From Clostridiales bacterium (GTDB taxonomy: Bacteria > Bacillota > Clostridia > Christensenellales > Aristaeellaceae): a stretch of DNA of 64,000 nucleotides. The DNA lies in assembly GCA_022787165.1 (NCBI GenBank), contig JALFVL010000015.1, forward strand, positions 1 through 64,000, in the 5' to 3' direction. How positions within the stretch are numbered: position 1 is the stretch's first letter; the number at the start of each line of letters is the position of its first letter. The notes below the pieces were generated by a model. The model was given only the letters and a program-made list of their open reading frames with translations, ran no database searches and was not told the DNA's origin. Below, piece after piece: positions 48,849 through 59,012 of the stretch. A program made the position numbers and the translations under genes.

Positions 48849-49862
48849 TCAGTCGGCATAGCCGTTGGGATTCTGCGTCTGCCAGCGCCACGCGTCGCGG
48901 CACATATCCTCCAGGTTTTTCTCCGCCGTCCAGCCAAGAAGCTCCCTGGCCTTCTTCGGATCGGCCCAGCACTCGGCGATATCGCCGGGACGGCGCGCCT
49001 CAATCTTGTAGGGCACCTTCACGCCGTTGACCTTCTCAAACGCCTTGACGATGTCCAGCACGCTGTAGCCGTGGCCCGTGCCGAGGTTGATGATCTCAAC
49101 GCCGGTGTGCTTCATCGCGTAATCCGCCGCGGCAACATGTCCCTTGGCCAGGTCGACGACATGGATGTAGTCGCGCACGCCTGTGCCGTCCGGCGTCGGA
49201 TAGTCATCGCCGAAGACATGCAGATAAGCCAGCTTGCCCGCAGCCACCTGCGACACATACGGCAGCAGGTTGTTCGGAATGCCGTTGGGCATCTCGCCGA
49301 TGCGCCCGCTCTCGTGCGCGCCGATCGGGTTGAAATAGCGCAGCAGCACGACGGACCAGTCCGGATTCGCCTTGGCGATATCCGTCAGGATGCGCTCGTT
49401 CATGTATTTCGTCCAGCCGTAGGGGTTCGTGCAGCTCGTGGGCATCGTCTCGTCGAGTGGCATGTGATCCGGGATGCCGTAGACCGTCGCGGAGGAGCTG
49501 AAGATAAACCGATGAACGCCGTGGCGCTTCATCGACTCGCAGACCGTCAGCGTGCAGTCGAGGTTGTTGCGATAATACTCCATCGGCTTGGCGACGGACT
49601 CGCCAACCGCCTTGTACGCCGCAAAATGAATCACGGCGTCGATCTGGTTTTCCTCAAAGATCTTGTCCATCGCCGCGCCGTCGCAGGCATCAGCCTTGTA
49701 GAACCTGACGGTCTTTCCCGTCAGCTCCTGAACGCGCTCAAGCGATTTCTCACTGCTGTTGTAGAGGTTGTCCACGACGACGACATCATGGCCCGCTTCA
49801 AGCAGCTCGACGGCCGTATGGGAACCGATAAACCCAGCGCCGCCAGTCAGAAGAATGTTCAT
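48849..49862 (-). CDS. galE: UDP-glucose 4-epimerase
   Basis: A 337-residue short-chain dehydrogenase-like enzyme interconverting UDP-glucose and UDP-galactose. The NAD loop is LLTGGAGFIGSHTAVELL; the catalytic elements are SSSATVYG and the Tyr-x3-Lys in YGWTKYMNE; RYFNPIGAHESGRIGE is typical. AGGGAGG precedes the ATG. It is monocistronic and would supply sugar donors for surface glycans. Confidence 0.96.
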   Translation of the reverse strand: MNILLTGGAGFIGSHTAVELLEAGHDVVVVDNLYNSSEKSLERVQELTGKTVRFYKADACDGAAMDKIFEENQIDAVIHFAAYKAVGESVAKPMEYYRNNLDCTLTVCESMKRHGVHRFIFSSSATVYGIPDHMPLDETMPTSCTNPYGWTKYMNERILTDIAKANPDWSVVLLRYFNPIGAHESGRIGEMPNGIPNNLLPYVSQVAAGKLAYLHVFGDDYPTPDGTGVRDYIHVVDLAKGHVAAADYAMKHTGVEIINLGTGHGYSVLDIVKAFEKVNGVKVPYKIEARRPGDIAECWADPKKARELLGWTAEKNLEDMCRDAWRWQTQNPNGYAD

Positions 49863-49908
49863 TGGAAACGCTCCTCCCTTATCGTTCGTTCATCATGAGG
49901 TTATTATG

Positions 49909-49937
49909 ATTATACCACGAAGTCTACGCAATGACAA
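49909..49937 (-). promoter_or_regulatory. galE promoter
   Basis: On the minus strand TTGTCA (49932-49937) and TATAAT (49909-49914) with a 17-base spacer. Confidence 0.75.
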
Positions 49938-49976
49938 TCAGATTCACGAATTTGACAGGCTGTGCAAGACGCAGGA

Positions 49977-50606
49977 TCATGCTTCCTCGTCGATAAGCAC
50001 GGCCCGGCAGGGCGCTCCGTTTTCCCCAATCAGATTCAGCGGCAGCGCGCTGAGCGTATAGCGTTCTTTGACAGCATCTTTGAGGCAGACGCCCTCCAGG
50101 ATCGCGACGCCCGCGCTCAGGAGCGCGCGATGAATCTCGCCATCGCAGAGCTCCATGTTCTCCACCGTCGGCGCGTCGATGCCCACGAGCTTGACGTGCA
50201 GCTGTGCAAGGTACTGCGCTGCGCGCATGCTGAGCACGGTCGGGTTGAAGCGGTTGCTGCCTGCGTATTTTCCTGCCGGGTCCGTGCGCAGCAGGATGCG
50301 CTCACCCGGTTCAATGCTCAGATCCTCAAGCATCTTCTCCGTGACAACAGCTGCTCCGATGGTCAGCACACGACAGGGGCCATAAAAGCAGTCAAGCGGC
50401 ATGGTGTCAATCCCGGCGCCGTCCGGGATCATGTGCAGCGGCGCGTCAATATGCGTGCCGCAGTGGCTGCCCATCGTCAGCTCACTGACCTCACACATAT
50501 CGCCGAGCTTGAAGCCGCAAACGGTTCTCGTCTGATAGCGGGGATCACCCGGATACACGGCCATCTCGGGGCAGACTTTTTGCGAAATGTCGATGATTTT
50601 GCTCAT
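49977..50606 (-). CDS. cyclase family protein (kynurenine formamidase-like)
   Basis: A 209-residue metal hydrolase of the cyclase family. The defining motif His-x-Gly-Thr-His-x-Asp-x-Pro-x-His is seen as SHCGTHIDAPLH; SKIIDISQKVCPEMAVYPGDP is the usual start. Members include kynurenine formamidase and isatin hydrolase, so the substrate is open. The ATG at 50606 has only a weak AAGG close by and starts 4 bases after the upstream VanY gene. Confidence 0.88.
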   Translation of the reverse strand: MSKIIDISQKVCPEMAVYPGDPRYQTRTVCGFKLGDMCEVSELTMGSHCGTHIDAPLHMIPDGAGIDTMPLDCFYGPCRVLTIGAAVVTEKMLEDLSIEPGERILLRTDPAGKYAGSNRFNPTVLSMRAAQYLAQLHVKLVGIDAPTVENMELCDGEIHRALLSAGVAILEGVCLKDAVKERYTLSALPLNLIGENGAPCRAVLIDEEA

Positions 50607-50610
50607 ATCC

Positions 50611-51384
50611 TTATTCCGCGGCTTCGTACGCGGCCGCGGCCTCCTTCCACTGTGCTGTAAACTCCTCCAGACAAAGGTTTTCACTGCGCATATATTGGGC
50701 CACCTGCACGCCGACATAGCGAAGATGCCACGGCTCGGCGGTAATTCCCGTCAGGTCCTCCTTATCCGGCTGATACCGGATGACAAATCCGTAATCCCAG
50801 CAGTGCTCGGCCACCCAGAGTCCTTCCTTGGTCGTGCCGAAGGCGCTGGTAAATTTCTTGCCGATGCCGGCCTTGTTGATGATATCGATCGCCAGGCCGG
50901 ACTGATGCTCCGATGCGCCGGGATATTGCACGACGCCGTCGTCGACGCCGTTGTTGCTCTTGAGGCGGTTATAATACATCGTGTTCTGCGTCTGATAGCT
51001 CCGGTAGCCGGAATGCGCGTAGAGGTAGATGCCCTCCTCCTGCGCCGCGTCAAACATCATCTGGAGCGCATTGGCCGCCGTCTCCCGCAGCCGAATCGGA
51101 TCATAGCTGATTTTGCGGCAGGTCAAATCGTCGACCAGATCGGCAGGAATATCATCCTCGCCGAGCAGGTTGTCACGATTAACCAGAACAAGGTAGTCGC
51201 TCGCCTTGAGCAGCTCATACGGAATGGGATAGGTCCATTCCTTCTGCGCCAACGGCTCCTCCAGAGTCTGCGCTTCTTCCAGACTGTCCAGCTCAGAGAG
51301 ATCGAGCATCTCCTCAGCCAGCCCTGACACGCACAGTGTCATCAGCATCATGACCACAAGCGTAGCCTTAACTCTCCAGTTCAT
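50611..51384 (-). CDS. VanY-family D,D-carboxypeptidase (second copy)
   Basis: A 257-residue secreted peptidase of family M15B. A signal peptide (NWRVKATLVVMMLMTLCVSGLA) is followed by a linker and the catalytic domain: HSGYRSYQTQN, zinc ligands in ASEHQSGLAIDI and the late EPWHLRYVG. It trims the terminal D-Ala from peptidoglycan stems. GGAAGGAG lies upstream of the ATG at 51384, which overlaps the preceding VanY gene by 17 bases. Confidence 0.9.
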   Translation of the reverse strand: MNWRVKATLVVMMLMTLCVSGLAEEMLDLSELDSLEEAQTLEEPLAQKEWTYPIPYELLKASDYLVLVNRDNLLGEDDIPADLVDDLTCRKISYDPIRLRETAANALQMMFDAAQEEGIYLYAHSGYRSYQTQNTMYYNRLKSNNGVDDGVVQYPGASEHQSGLAIDIINKAGIGKKFTSAFGTTKEGLWVAEHCWDYGFVIRYQPDKEDLTGITAEPWHLRYVGVQVAQYMRSENLCLEEFTAQWKEAAAAYEAAE

Positions 51385-52120
51385 CGGTCTGCTCTCCTTC
51401 CCCGATCTCTCCTTCTTCCGCCTGTCCGGCCCCATCCTGCGATGCTTCAAGCGCCTCAATTCTTTCCTGGCGGATCAGGAGGATATATTCCTCAAATGTC
51501 ACATCGAGCGCCTGAATCTCCTTGGCGGCCTCAACGCCGACATAACGGATGTGCCACGGCTCGTAGACGTAGCCGGTGATGCCGCTCTTGCCTTGCGGAT
51601 AGCGGATGATAAACCCGTAATCGTAGCAGTTTTCCGCGAGCCAGATGCCCTCCGGCGAATCTCCAAAGGCGGCGGTCAGCCCCGTCCCTTTGGTCGTCTC
51701 GCCCTCGACATCCATCGCCAGCCCCGTCTGATGCTCAGAATAGCCCGGCTTGGCAACGCTCTTGTTGGCTTGAGCCTCGGTCATCTTTTCGAGCTTTCGG
51801 TCAAAAATCGCCTTCTGCGTGGAATAGCTGCGGTATCCGCTCGTCGCGTAAAGCGTGATGCCCTCCTCCGCCGCGCCGTCAAACAGCGCCTCAAGCGCCG
51901 ATGCCGCCTCCGGCCGCATGTAGATGTTCTCTCCAAGCGCTTCCTCCGTCGGCGTGACGTCGGGCTTGACCAGCGTCATCGGCACGGCGGGCGCCCGGTT
52001 GGTCTTGTTGACCAGGATGAGCACATCCGTCGGATCCTGATGCGGCATCACATACCCCCACGAGTCAAACATCATCGCCGCGCCGACCGTCAGCGCAGCA
52101 AGCGTCCGAATGGATATCAT
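51368..52120 (-). CDS. VanY-family D,D-carboxypeptidase (first copy)
   Basis: A 250-residue paralogue of the next gene, with the same core: TSGYRSYSTQK, YSEHQTGLAMDVEG and EPWHIRYVG. The N-terminus is a short hydrophobic segment that may act as a signal anchor. The tail after about residue 220 is Glu/Gln-rich and differs from the paralogue. The pair looks like an old tandem duplication, as similarity is limited to the active-site blocks. GAGGAAC precedes the ATG. Confidence 0.88.
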   Translation of the reverse strand: MISIRTLAALTVGAAMMFDSWGYVMPHQDPTDVLILVNKTNRAPAVPMTLVKPDVTPTEEALGENIYMRPEAASALEALFDGAAEEGITLYATSGYRSYSTQKAIFDRKLEKMTEAQANKSVAKPGYSEHQTGLAMDVEGETTKGTGLTAAFGDSPEGIWLAENCYDYGFIIRYPQGKSGITGYVYEPWHIRYVGVEAAKEIQALDVTFEEYILLIRQERIEALEASQDGAGQAEEGEIGEGEQTDELES

Positions 52121-52148
52121 GTTCCTCTGTTCCTCTCTCTTCGTCCGT

Positions 52149-53924
52149 TCAGTTGAGCCAGGTCAGCGCCTGCGCGCCCAGCCTGGCGCAGAGACGTCCG
52201 GCCGTCTCTTCATCCGTCACGACCTCCACGCAGATGCCGTTGTCGGTGTATTCCTCGCGAAGGACGTTGGCGTTCTCATGCAGCATCGCCACCAGGCTGC
52301 CCTGCGCATAGGGAATCTCGACCCGCAGCGGTCGCTGTACGCCGCGCAGCATGCGTTTAATCTCCTCGAGCAGCGCGTCCATGCCCTTGCCGGTCTTCGC
52401 GCTGATGGGAATTGCACCGGGCCACTGAGGCGGACTCTCCAGCAGGTCGACCTTATTGATGACGTCGATCTTCGGCTTGTCTGAGGCGCCGAGCGAGGAG
52501 AGCACCTCGAGCACAACGTCGTGCTGATGCTCCATCTCCTCTGAGGAACCGTCGGAGACGATCAGCAAAATGTCCGCCAGCAGCGCCTCCTCAAGTGTCG
52601 AGCGAAACGCATCGACGAGTGCGTGGGGCAGCTTGCTGATGAAGCCGACCGTGTCGACCAGGAGGAATTCTCCCCCCGTCGGAAACCTGACCGTGCGCAC
52701 GATGGGATCCAGCGTCGCAAAGAGCTTGTCCTCGGCCAGCACGCCTGCGCCACTGAGCGCGTTGAGCAGCGTCGATTTTCCCGCGTTGGTATAGCCGACC
52801 AGCGCCACAACAGGCACCTTGTTCTTCTCCCGGCGCAGGCGGCGCAGCTCGCGCTGGCTGCCCAGCGCCTCGATGTCCTGCCGCAGATCGCTCATACGCC
52901 GGCGGATGCGCCTCCTGTCCATCTCCAGGCGCGTCTCGCCCGGTCCTCTCGTACCGATGCCGCCGCCCAGGCGGGACATGGACACGCCATGTCCCGTCAG
53001 GCGTGGAAGCTGATAGGCCATCTGCGCGAGCTCGACCTGAAGCCTGCCCTCGCGCGACTGCGCGCGCTGTGCGAAGATATCCAGAATCAGTGCCGTTCTA
53101 TCGAGCACCTTGACCCCACGGAGAATCTCCTCGAGGTTGCGCGTCTGCACGCCGGAAAGCTCGTCGTCAAAAATTACCAAATCCGCCTCTTTGGCTTGGC
53201 AATCGAGGGAGAGCTCCTCGGCCTTGCCGCTGCCAATATAGGTTGCCGTATCGGGCTTCGCTTTCCTTTGAAGCATTTGCCCGACGACCATGGCGCCTGC
53301 CGTATCCGCCAGCCTCGCCAGCTCCTCAAGCGAGCGCTCGCTGTCCAGTCCGACGAGATAGGCGCGCTCCTGCTGTTCCTGTGTCTGGTTTGGCGCGCCC
53401 CTCAGCGCCTCGCTGTCGGCCCGCTCAATGGCATCCATCAGTGCGCGCTGTGGAATCCGCTTCATCGGCAAAATGTCTGTCAGCACGACCTGATTGATTC
53501 CGTTGACGTATTCGCCCAGAAACGCCGCCTGCATGCCGGTCGGTCGCCCGTTCTCCGCTACGCCGACAGCCGCCATCGCGTCAAAGCGCATGGAGCGCAG
53601 CGAGCTGATGTCTACATCCGACAGCTGCGGATTTCCGCCCGGATGCGTGTGAATGCAGCGCACCATGCTCAGCCTCCGCGCGTTGCGGCGCAGGCGCATG
53701 TCCTTAAGCTCAACGCTGCCCAGCTGGCCGATGGTAATGTCCAGAATCGCACCGCTGCGCGAAATGTAGATGCTGATTTCCCGGTTGATGGCAGCGGTGA
53801 ACGCGGCCATCAGCTCCAGCAGCTCGAACGGCGCAAAGACCTCGCCGCCCAGGTCGAGGTCATACAGCTTTTCCATCTGCACGAGCAGGGAATCGCGTAT
53901 GCCCTCCTTGTTTCCATAGATCAT
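52149..53924 (-). CDS. hflX: HflX ribosome-associated GTPase with N-terminal JAMM-like domain
   Basis: A 591-residue protein; E. coli HflX is 426. Residues about 1-180 form an extra domain with CIHTHPGGNPQLSDVDISSL, which matches the H-x-H-P-x7-S-x2-D zinc motif of JAMM/MPN and RadC-like domains. The HflX part follows: N-terminal domain with LVGLDSERSLEELARL, the glycine-rich GGGIGTRGPGETRLE, and the G domain (GYTNAGKSTLLNAL, DTVGFI, NKVD). HflX splits ribosomes under stress. The ATG at 53924 has AAAGGAG and overlaps the cysteine desulfurase stop by 4 bases. Confidence 0.93.
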   Translation of the reverse strand: MIYGNKEGIRDSLLVQMEKLYDLDLGGEVFAPFELLELMAAFTAAINREISIYISRSGAILDITIGQLGSVELKDMRLRRNARRLSMVRCIHTHPGGNPQLSDVDISSLRSMRFDAMAAVGVAENGRPTGMQAAFLGEYVNGINQVVLTDILPMKRIPQRALMDAIERADSEALRGAPNQTQEQQERAYLVGLDSERSLEELARLADTAGAMVVGQMLQRKAKPDTATYIGSGKAEELSLDCQAKEADLVIFDDELSGVQTRNLEEILRGVKVLDRTALILDIFAQRAQSREGRLQVELAQMAYQLPRLTGHGVSMSRLGGGIGTRGPGETRLEMDRRRIRRRMSDLRQDIEALGSQRELRRLRREKNKVPVVALVGYTNAGKSTLLNALSGAGVLAEDKLFATLDPIVRTVRFPTGGEFLLVDTVGFISKLPHALVDAFRSTLEEALLADILLIVSDGSSEEMEHQHDVVLEVLSSLGASDKPKIDVINKVDLLESPPQWPGAIPISAKTGKGMDALLEEIKRMLRGVQRPLRVEIPYAQGSLVAMLHENANVLREEYTDNGICVEVVTDEETAGRLCARLGAQALTWLN

Positions 53925-55057
53925 GTTGACTCCTTTGATGCGCCCAGAATCCTCTGCAGCGCTGCGCTGGCGCTGTTGATCTCCTCCGCCGTGTTGTCTG
54001 GCCCGAGTGTCAGCCGAAGATCGGCCCAACCGCTTTCCGGCTCATCCGGAAACATCGCCTGCAGCACATGCGAGCGCTCCGTGATGCCGGAGGTACAGGC
54101 GCTTCCAGCCGAGGCAGCGATGCCTGCCATGTCAAGCCTCGCCAAAAGCAGAGAGGAATCCTGATTCTTGATGGAAAAATGCGCGTTGCCCGGCAGTCTG
54201 TCCGTCCTGCTTCCATTCATGCGGACGCCCGGAAGGGCGAGCAGACGCTCCGCCAGATCGTCTCGCAGAGTGCGCGTATATCGGGCGGCCTCATCCATTT
54301 CTTTAACAGCCATGCGGAGCGCTTCGCCCATGCCGACAATGCCCGGCGTGTTTTCCGTTCCTGCCCGAAGCCCGCGCTCCTGTGAACCGCCCAGGATCAA
54401 CCCCAGCAATTTGACGCTGCTTCGCACGGCCAGCGCGCCGACACCCTTCGGCCCGCCGAATTTATGTGCGGACATCGACAGCAGGTCGACCCCCAGCGCA
54501 TGCAGATCGACCGGAATATGGCCGACTGCCTGCACAGCGTCCGTATGCATGATCGCGCCGTTTGCATGGGCAATCTCTGCGATCTCGGCCACAGGCTCGA
54601 TCGTCCCCACCTCGTTGTTGGCCAGCATCACGGAAACGAGCAGCGTGTCCGCATTGATCTCGCGCTCGGCCTCACGCAAGTCGACTCGGCCCTCGCAGTC
54701 AACGTTCAGGTAGACAACCTCCACGCCCTGCGATTCGAGCATCGCACAGGGGCTCAGAATCGCATGATGCTCAATTTTCGTCGTCACAATCCGCTTTCGT
54801 CCGGTGGACGCGCGAAGGCAGCCCACGAGTGCCCAGTTATCCGCCTCGGAGCCGCCCGAGGTCAAATAGATTTCGCCGGGATTGGCACCGATCGCCTCCG
54901 CAATCTGCCGTCTGGCGCGATCGATGGCGCTTCTCGTCTGCCGCGCGGCGGCATACGTCCCGCTTGCATTGGCAAACTGATCCTTAAAATAAGGAAGCAT
55001 GGCCTCAAGGGCCTCTTTCCTCAGCGGCGTTGTTGCCGCATGATCGAAATTGATCAT
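53921..55057 (-). CDS. cysteine desulfurase, NifS/IscS-like
   Basis: A 378-residue PLP enzyme that moves sulfur from cysteine to acceptors for Fe-S clusters or tRNA thiolation. The PLP lysine is in SMSAHKFGGPKG; the His in KIEHHAIL and the sulfur-carrying Cys in SAGSACTSGITERSHVL are present. The long loop with the Cys suggests the NifS/IscS group I. There is no scaffold gene (iscU) next to it. AAGGAGG precedes the ATG, and it is followed by hflX with a 4-base overlap. Confidence 0.93.
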   Translation of the reverse strand: MINFDHAATTPLRKEALEAMLPYFKDQFANASGTYAAARQTRSAIDRARRQIAEAIGANPGEIYLTSGGSEADNWALVGCLRASTGRKRIVTTKIEHHAILSPCAMLESQGVEVVYLNVDCEGRVDLREAEREINADTLLVSVMLANNEVGTIEPVAEIAEIAHANGAIMHTDAVQAVGHIPVDLHALGVDLLSMSAHKFGGPKGVGALAVRSSVKLLGLILGGSQERGLRAGTENTPGIVGMGEALRMAVKEMDEAARYTRTLRDDLAERLLALPGVRMNGSRTDRLPGNAHFSIKNQDSSLLLARLDMAGIAASAGSACTSGITERSHVLQAMFPDEPESGWADLRLTLGPDNTAEEINSASAALQRILGASKEST

Positions 55058-55132
55058 GCCTCCTCCTTGCCCTCTATGCGTGATGGGGCTCTGCGCAAAA
55101 GCACAACGCTGCGCAAATCCCCTCTATATATC

Positions 55133-55161
55133 AGTTTACCCTCTGCGCCGCCTGCTGTCAA
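55133..55161 (-). promoter_or_regulatory. promoter of the cysteine desulfurase-hflX unit
   Basis: On the minus strand a consensus TTGACA (55156-55161) and TAAACT (55133-55138) with a 17-base spacer. Confidence 0.65.
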
Positions 55162-55211
55162 TCCCAAACTTGCCCGCCTCCAAGCGCTTACACCATCCTG
55201 TATTCAAAGAG

Positions 55212-55246
55212 AAAAAGCGCGTCGGTACCTCTTTGACGCGCTTTTG
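55212..55246. terminator. glyA terminator
   Basis: AAAAGCGCGTC (55213-55223) pairs with GACGCGCTTTT (55235-55245). It lies 13 bases after the glyA stop and is symmetrical enough to act both ways. Confidence 0.8.
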
Positions 55247-55258
55247 TATGTTCTTCGA

Positions 55259-56512
<1,254 letters not shown>

Positions 56513-56545
56513 TCCGAGCACCGCCCTTTTTCAAAGTGTAACCTC

Positions 56546-56574
56546 ATTATAGCCACTGTACATGCAGAAATCAA
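56546..56574 (-). promoter_or_regulatory. glyA promoter
   Basis: On the minus strand TTGATT (56569-56574) and TATAAT (56546-56551) with a 17-base spacer. Confidence 0.75.
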
Positions 56575-56620
56575 GGTATGTCCGTCATTCTTTGCCCAAA
56601 AATCCCGTTTTTCGGCAATT

Positions 56621-56660
56621 AAAACGAAAGAAGAGGAACGGTTTTGCCCATTCCTCTTCT
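56621..56660 (-). terminator. rnf operon terminator
   Basis: On the minus strand GAAGAGGAA (56651-56659) pairs with TTCCTCTTC (56630-56638), followed by TTTCGTTTT. It lies about 35 bases after rnfB. Confidence 0.8.
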
Positions 56661-56694
56661 CCGTTTTTCATTCAATAACCCCTGCTTGATACCG

Positions 56695-57789
56695 TCACTT
56701 CTGCTCGGGGGCCTTAGCCGCAGCAGGCTTGGCAGCAGGCGCAGCGGGCTTGGCGGCGGCCGGAGCCTTCTTCACCTTGTCCATCTTGTTGCGGGGTGCG
56801 CGGCGCTCGCGCATGGTGATGGCCTTCTTCGGGCACTTCGCCGCGCACAGGCCGCAGCCCGTGCAGGCGCCCAGCACCTTGTGCGGCTGCTTGAGCGCGC
56901 CGTCAATGGCATCAAACTTGCACTGGCGAGCGCACAGCGTGCAGCCCACGCACTTGGAAGCATCGATATAGGCCTCCTTGCGCGTCTGCAAATCGGCCGC
57001 CATCGCACCGGTCGGGCAGGCATCGGCACAGGCCATGCAGCCCACACACTTGTCGTAATCGACCTTCGGTACGCCGTTTTCCATCGTCAGCGCCTCAAAG
57101 TTGCAGGCCTTGACACAGGCCTCGCAACCAATGCAGGCACGGTCGCACTTCTCCTTGAGCGCGATGCCCTTGCCCGGATTGTGGCAGCTCACGGTCACGA
57201 CGCGGTCATCCGGCTGCATGCTCAGCACATGCTGCGGGCAGGCCGCGACGCACTTCTTGCATCCCTGGCACTTCTCCTTATCGACGACCGCGATCTTCTT
57301 GATCGGATCGATATGGATCGCGCCAAACGGGCAGGCACGCTCGCAGGTTCCCAGACCCAGGCAGGCAAAAGCGCAGGCCTTCGTGCCGTTGTTCACCAGG
57401 GAAGCGGCCACGCAGTCCGTCATGCCCTGATACTCCGCTTTGGGCGCGCAATGGTCGCCATAACCCTGGCATGCGACGGTCGCGATCATCCGCTTGGAGC
57501 TGCTCACGGACACGCCCATGATCTCCGCCATCTTCGCGGAACACTTCGGGCCACCTACGGCGCAGGCGCCGACCTCGGCCTTGCCCTCCGCCACGGCAGC
57601 AGCATAGCCGTCGCAGCCCGGGAAGCCACAGGCGCCGCAGTTTGCGCCAGGCAGGCATTCGCGCAGCGCTTCGACCTTCGGGTTGGAGGGAACCTTAAAC
57701 ACGCGGCCGGTAACGCCCAGCAGCGCGCCAAAGGCCAGACCCAGAACACTCATGACAAGCGCGGCGATCAGAATTGCAGTTATACTCAC
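56695..57789 (-). CDS. rnfB: Rnf complex subunit RnfB (poly-ferredoxin)
   Basis: A 364-residue electron-entry subunit that accepts electrons from ferredoxin. An N-terminal transmembrane helix is followed by the Fe-S domain CGACGFPGCDGYA. Six further four-cysteine groups follow: GLGTCERACP with preceding Cys, CQGCKKCVAACP, CIGCEACVKACN, CVGCMACADACP, CVGCTLCARQCK and CTGCGLCAAKCP. That suggests up to seven clusters. The C-terminal tail is Ala/Pro/Lys-rich (about 330-364) with no known role. Translation starts at GTG 57789 with GGGAGG. It is last in rnfC-D-G-E-A-B, the order known from acetogenic clostridia. Confidence 0.96.
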   Translation of the reverse strand: MSITAILIAALVMSVLGLAFGALLGVTGRVFKVPSNPKVEALRECLPGANCGACGFPGCDGYAAAVAEGKAEVGACAVGGPKCSAKMAEIMGVSVSSSKRMIATVACQGYGDHCAPKAEYQGMTDCVAASLVNNGTKACAFACLGLGTCERACPFGAIHIDPIKKIAVVDKEKCQGCKKCVAACPQHVLSMQPDDRVVTVSCHNPGKGIALKEKCDRACIGCEACVKACNFEALTMENGVPKVDYDKCVGCMACADACPTGAMAADLQTRKEAYIDASKCVGCTLCARQCKFDAIDGALKQPHKVLGACTGCGLCAAKCPKKAITMRERRAPRNKMDKVKKAPAAAKPAAPAAKPAAAKAPEQK

Positions 57790-57814
57790 TTGTTTTTCCT
57801 CCCTCGCTCTACGC

Positions 57815-58390
57815 TCAGATCAGTCCGCTGAAGCCATTGAACGCGACGGCCATGATGCCCGCCGTGATCAGCGCGCCGGTGAAGCCCTCCATCCACTTGG
57901 GCATGTTGCCGTTGGCCAGACGTTCGCGAATGCCGGCAAACAGGCAAATCGAGAGCGTGAAGCCCAGCGCGGAGGCCGCGCCGTTGACGACGGAGAGGAT
58001 CAGGTTGTAGCCCTCGGTGACGTTGAGCTGGGTGACGCCGAGCACGGCGCAGTTGGTCGTGATCAGCGGCAGATAGACGCCCAGCGCCTGATACAGGCCC
58101 GGGGACATCTTCTTGAGCGCCATCTCCACGATCTGCACCAGCACGGCGATGACCAGGATGAACGCGATGGTCTGCAGATACTCAAGACCGAGCGGGACAA
58201 GCAGGAAAGCATTGACCAGATAAGCCACCAGCGAAGCAATCGCCATGACGAAGGTCACGGCCATGCCCATGCCGAAAGCGGTCTCCAGCTTCTTGGAAAC
58301 GCCCAGGAACGGGCAGATGCCGTAGAAACGGGACATGGCGAAGTTGTTGACGAAGATCGAGCCAATCAGGATCGTAAGAATTGCATTCAT
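57815..58390 (-). CDS. rnfA: Rnf complex subunit RnfA
   Basis: A 191-residue membrane subunit with six helices. NNFAMSRFYGICPFLGVSKK near the start and TNCAVLGV in the middle carry the conserved cysteines that, with RnfE, hold an iron-sulfur centre inside the membrane. It forms part of the ion-translocating core. GTAAGGAGG precedes the ATG; 12 bases separate it from rnfE. Confidence 0.97.
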   Translation of the reverse strand: MNAILTILIGSIFVNNFAMSRFYGICPFLGVSKKLETAFGMGMAVTFVMAIASLVAYLVNAFLLVPLGLEYLQTIAFILVIAVLVQIVEMALKKMSPGLYQALGVYLPLITTNCAVLGVTQLNVTEGYNLILSVVNGAASALGFTLSICLFAGIRERLANGNMPKWMEGFTGALITAGIMAVAFNGFSGLI

Positions 58391-58402
58391 ATTCGTTCCT
58401 CC

Positions 58403-58999
58403 TTACGCCTTCTTCGGCAGCAGCTTGTTCATCAGCGCCAGCATCAGGCCCAGGACGATGAAGCCGCCCGCAGGCTTGACCAGAATGCCCATCGGCAGGT
58501 AATTTGCCGGCATCACCTGAACGCCAAGCAGCGTGCCCGCGCCAAACAGCTCGCGCACCGCGGAGATCAGCGTGATGGCGATCGTGAAGCCCAGACCCAT
58601 GCCCAGACCATCCACCATAGCGGGAACCGGCTTGTTCTTGAAGGCAAACGCTTCCGCACGTCCAAAGATGATGCAGTTGACGACGATCAGCGGAATGAAC
58701 ACGCCCAGGGACGCATCCAACGCGGGCAGGAATGCCTTGATCACCAGCTGCACGATGGTAACAAACGTCGCGATGACGACGATGAAAGCGGGAATACGGA
58801 TCTGATCCGGAATGGCCTTGCGCAGCAGAGAAATGACCAGGTTGGAGAAGATCAGAACAAATGTGACAGCCAGACCCATGCCGATGCCGTTGCTCACGGC
58901 AGTCGTGATGGCCAGCGTCGGACACATGCCCAGCACCATGCGGAACGTCGGGTTCTCGTCGATGATGCCGTTCATGAAGATTTTGCGAAGCTCCTTCAT
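58403..58999 (-). CDS. rnfE: Rnf complex subunit RnfE
   Basis: A 198-residue membrane subunit homologous to RnfA with inverted topology. NPTFRMVLGMCPTLAITT and VNCIIFGRAEAFA contain the conserved cysteines paired with those of RnfA. AAGGAGG precedes the ATG, 13 bases after rnfG. Confidence 0.97.
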   Translation of the reverse strand: MKELRKIFMNGIIDENPTFRMVLGMCPTLAITTAVSNGIGMGLAVTFVLIFSNLVISLLRKAIPDQIRIPAFIVVIATFVTIVQLVIKAFLPALDASLGVFIPLIVVNCIIFGRAEAFAFKNKPVPAMVDGLGMGLGFTIAITLISAVRELFGAGTLLGVQVMPANYLPMGILVKPAGGFIVLGLMLALMNKLLPKKA

Positions 59000-59012
59000 T
59001 TACCGCACCTCC

